A stretch of DNA of 64,000 nucleotides from an uncultured Bacteroidales bacterium (GTDB lineage: Bacteria > Bacteroidota > Bacteroidia > Bacteroidales > Bacteroidaceae), in the NCBI GenBank assembly GCA_902763885.1, contig CACWTU010000007.1, positions 1 through 64,000 on the forward strand. Reading direction: 5' to 3'. The first letter of the stretch is position 1. Every line of letters begins with the position of its first letter. This document shows positions 61,840 to 64,000 of this stretch, piece by piece. The notes below the pieces were generated by a model. It was not told the DNA's origin. It searched no databases and saw only the letters and a list, made by a program, of their open reading frames with translations. The position numbers and the translations under genes are program-made.

Positions 61840-63221
61840 TATTGTATCACGCCGGAGCCGAGCATTTCTGAGTCAGGGGCATACCAGACGGCGAATTGTC
61901 CGGGTGTGATGCCGCGCTGGGGCTCATCAAAGATGATATAGAGGCCCGATGCACGCTGTATGAGCCAGGCATCCTGCAGAGGCTGGCGGTAGCGGATACG
62001 AACGCGGTAACGGCGAACCTCGCCATCATTCATTATAAGGTCGGGACGGATCCAGTGAATCTGTTCCGATACTATTTTCAGGCAGCTGCGTGACAGGCCG
62101 GGGTGGGTGTGGCCCTCACCGGCATAGACCACATTGTTCTCTATATCGGTGGCAATCACAAACAGTGAATCATCATGCCCGCCCACGTTCAGACCGTGGC
62201 GCTGTCCGATGGTAAAGAACTGCGCACCATCATGCGTGCCTATTATCTTGCCCCATGGATTGGCCTTGAAGCGGGTCTTCTTGACGTGCTTGCGGCCGGA
62301 ACGGTAGGTCTCGGTTATGAATTTGATTGAATCATATCGATAGGGCGTAGCAAGACGCTCCAAGACATCGTCTGGAAGTAACGCAATCTTATCAGGTTCA
62401 TAATGATTAGAGGAGAGTGTATCAGTACATTTGTCCTCGCTTATGTATCCGGTCACCAGATTGGCCTGCACACCGCCCACAGTAAGGCCTGAAAGCGTCT
62501 CCTGCTGGAACTTATAGTGCGGATTACCCGCATAAAATTCCGGATATACCTCAACAATATTGCCCTCCACGCTCTTGAGTTTCTGCTTGAGGAACTCCGG
62601 CAGATCCACCTTGCCCACAAAACAGATTCCCTGCGAGTCTTTCTTGGTGGCCGATGGCAGGGCGGCATCGGCGGCAATCTGACGCACCTCTTTCTTGAGC
62701 AGGTGGCCTATCGGGAAGAGGGCTTTTGAGAGCTGCTCCTGGCTTAGCTGGCACAGGAAATAGCTCTGGTCCTTGCCGGGATCCACGCCCTCAAATATGC
62801 GGTAGATGGTGCTGCCGTCATCGGCCTTGAACTCCTCCTTGCGGCAGTAGTGACCGGTGGCAACCATGTCGGCGCCAAGCTTCAAGGCGGCCTCTAAGAA
62901 CGCATCGAACTTGATCTCGCGGTTGCAGAGTACATCGGGATTGGGAGTGCGGCCTTGCTCATACTCTGAGAACATGTAATCCACCACGCGGCGGCGGTAC
63001 TCATCGCTCAGGTCAACAAAATGGAACGGTATGCCTATTTTCTTGGCAACCATCTCGGCCACCAGGCGGTCTTCCTCCCACTCACAATCCCCGTGCAGTG
63101 TACCCTCAGTGTCGTGCCAGTTCTGCATGAACATGGCAAAGACATCATAGCCCTGCTGCTTGAGCAACAGTGCCGCCACGCTGGAATCAACGCCTCCTGA
63201 AAGACCTACGCACACTTTCAT
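61839..63221 (-). CDS. mnmA: tRNA-specific 2-thiouridylase MnmA
   Basis: This 460-residue enzyme adds sulfur to the 2-position of wobble uridine 34 in tRNA for Lys, Glu and Gln. The ATP-binding PP-loop GLSGGVDSS starts at residue 6. The two catalytic cysteines are C99 (NPDVLCN) and C200 (SQGICFVG), and the C-terminal beta-barrel follows. I start at ATG 63221, directly at MKVCVGLSGG; an ATG nine codons upstream adds residues not expected in the family. On the minus strand TACCTTTG lies only a few bases before the start, which would give a nearly leaderless transcript if used. The stop codon abuts the family B repeat. Confidence 0.95.
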   Translation of the reverse strand: MKVCVGLSGGVDSSVAALLLKQQGYDVFAMFMQNWHDTEGTLHGDCEWEEDRLVAEMVAKKIGIPFHFVDLSDEYRRRVVDYMFSEYEQGRTPNPDVLCNREIKFDAFLEAALKLGADMVATGHYCRKEEFKADDGSTIYRIFEGVDPGKDQSYFLCQLSQEQLSKALFPIGHLLKKEVRQIAADAALPSATKKDSQGICFVGKVDLPEFLKQKLKSVEGNIVEVYPEFYAGNPHYKFQQETLSGLTVGGVQANLVTGYISEDKCTDTLSSNHYEPDKIALLPDDVLERLATPYRYDSIKFITETYRSGRKHVKKTRFKANPWGKIIGTHDGAQFFTIGQRHGLNVGGHDDSLFVIATDIENNVVYAGEGHTHPGLSRSCLKIVSEQIHWIRPDLIMNDGEVRRYRVRIRYRQPLQDAWLIQRASGLYIIFDEPQRGITPGQFAVWYAPDSEMLGSGVIQ

Positions 63222-63240
63222 GCTGCAAAGGTAAACAAAA

Positions 63241-63279
63241 ACGAGCAAAAGGGGACAGCCCCCTTTTGCTCGTTTTTTT
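63241..63279. terminator. Bidirectional intrinsic terminator between the lipoprotein-like gene and mnmA
   Basis: ACGAGCAAAAGGGG (63241-63254) is perfectly complementary to CCCCTTTTGCTCGT (63260-63273), with TTTTTTT following on the plus strand and TTTTTG on the minus strand. For the minus-strand genes it ends the upstream gene about 20 nt after its stop. The GGGG-acag-CCCC centre resembles the family A core. Confidence 0.75.
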
Positions 63280-63293
63280 AATCTGCCAACGTG

Positions 63294-64000
63294 TTATTTG
63301 GCTTTTACTATGGTCATGGTCTGGCTAAATAGACTTCCGTATGCTTTGACGTCAGATACTAAAGCAAAAGTGAATTTTTCTAATTCTTGCTTGCGCTCAC
63401 TTAAGACCTCGTTGTCCATCTGCCGCCATTCATAACCTTCAGTGAGTCGAAGTGTCTCAGGGTCAAGATTGCCTGCTTCCCAGCTCCAGCTCCCTTCTTG
63501 GCCAATCCTTGCGTTATAGCCTTCTCTGAGATTGAAGTTGATGATACCTCCTTCATGGGTGAATGAGCCCTTGAACTGTTCACCCCAGGCAATGATGTAA
63601 AACTCGACCTCGTTTTCATAAAAGAAATAAACTATTCCACAATCGGACCCGTCCTCACCCATTAATCCATTCCAGCGGCCTGTTGAAACTTGTTTATCAA
63701 ATGTGGCGTTGGCCCTGTACCATACTTGTGGCTCCATCATGCCGTATTCTTCATCGATATATGCCCAGGTCATGACATCTCCATCTATGGTAATCACATA
63801 TTTGGACTCCTGGTCATAGACAAGAGTATCGTTCTTGTAGGTGAAATAGAAATCCTCATACCACATTGTACCCGTGCCGTTTGAATTAAGGGTTAGTGTG
63901 CCGTAGGGATTTGCCAGATCATCTATCCATGTACCATAGATTGAATTACCGGTAACGTCATCACCACCGCCCTGGCCGTTACCGCCCTGACCGTTACCGC
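63294..64000 (-). CDS. Lipocalin-like secreted or lipoprotein, 5' end outside the window
   Basis: The frame is open to the window edge, so the Met at 63866 is internal. The visible N-terminal part is a linker of repeated GNGQGG units, then DDVTGNSIYGTWIDDLANPYGTLTLNSNGTGT, followed by alternating Tyr/Trp-rich strands ending in FSQTMTIVKAK. The pattern 'GTW...G.L.l...G.G' and overall strand periodicity resemble lipocalin-like domains of Bacteroidales lipoproteins, where a Gly/Asn-rich linker commonly follows the lipidated cysteine. The signal peptide itself is not visible. The function is unknown. Confidence 0.7.
   Translation of the reverse strand, partial: GNGQGGNGQGGGDDVTGNSIYGTWIDDLANPYGTLTLNSNGTGTMWYEDFYFTYKNDTLVYDQESKYVITIDGDVMTWAYIDEEYGMMEPQVWYRANATFDKQVSTGRWNGLMGEDGSDCGIVYFFYENEVEFYIIAWGEQFKGSFTHEGGIINFNLREGYNARIGQEGSWSWEAGNLDPETLRLTEGYEWRQMDNEVLSERKQELEKFTFALVSDVKAYGSLFSQTMTIVKAK

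Noticed and set aside
63294-63866. A complete 190-residue gene starting at 63866
   Set aside because: The same frame continues without a stop to the window edge, through a Gly/Asn/Gln-rich linker and a GTW strand that clearly belong to the protein.

Overview
The window comes from a member of the Bacteroidales, most likely Prevotella-like. The evidence is a cluster of lipidated fimbrillin-type surface proteins with a DUF5119 lipoprotein, a C-terminal domain resembling type IX secretion sorting domains, a V/A-type ATPase operon in the E-DUF2764-A-B-D-I-K order seen in Bacteroidetes and Chlamydiae, a GT3-type glycogen synthase next to a short alpha-glucan phosphorylase, and several TAnnTTTG promoter boxes.

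Layout. Positions 1-606 hold the 3' end of a 5S rRNA gene, its terminator, a degenerate antisense copy of the 5S 3' half, and copies of a short palindromic repeat. Positions 607-46550 (minus strand) hold nine genes in tight series: a DUF5119 lipoprotein, six fimbrillin-like proteins (one with an inserted block of calcium-binding loops), and two giant exported proteins of 4164 and 7949 residues. Both giants are built largely from imperfect YGGG/FGGG repeats predicted to form beta-solenoids. A membrane-anchored AraC-type regulator (46829-48043) diverges from this cluster. A 45-codon ORF and a MntA/HepT-like toxin-antitoxin pair follow. Positions 49002-56946 are the V/A-type ATPase operon, with ion-binding residues in the K ring matching the Na+ site known from Enterococcus hirae NtpK. 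Positions 57160-61475 encode glycogen synthase and glycogen phosphorylase. The convergent mnmA gene (61839-63221) and the 3' part of a lipoprotein-like gene (63294 to the window end) complete the window.

Working together. I infer that the DUF5119 protein and fimbrillins form a surface fimbria or anchoring complex, co-expressed with two extremely long fibrous adhesin-like proteins under the divergent membrane regulator. The genes are separated by 6-152 nt (or overlap), apart from one 228-nt gap that contains a strong hairpin and two direct repeats and may divide the cluster into two expression units. I do not recognise the YGGG giants as any named family.

From about 50 kb on, the housekeeping half is peppered with three families of inverted-repeat elements. 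Family A is built on GGGGACnGACCCC, family B has GGGGCAC...GTGCCCC arms, and family C has AATTGAAAATTGA arms. One family B unit lies inside the ATPase subunit I reading frame, others supply stop codons or C-terminal residues, and one appears to have received a nested 257-bp element with 23-bp terminal inverted repeats.
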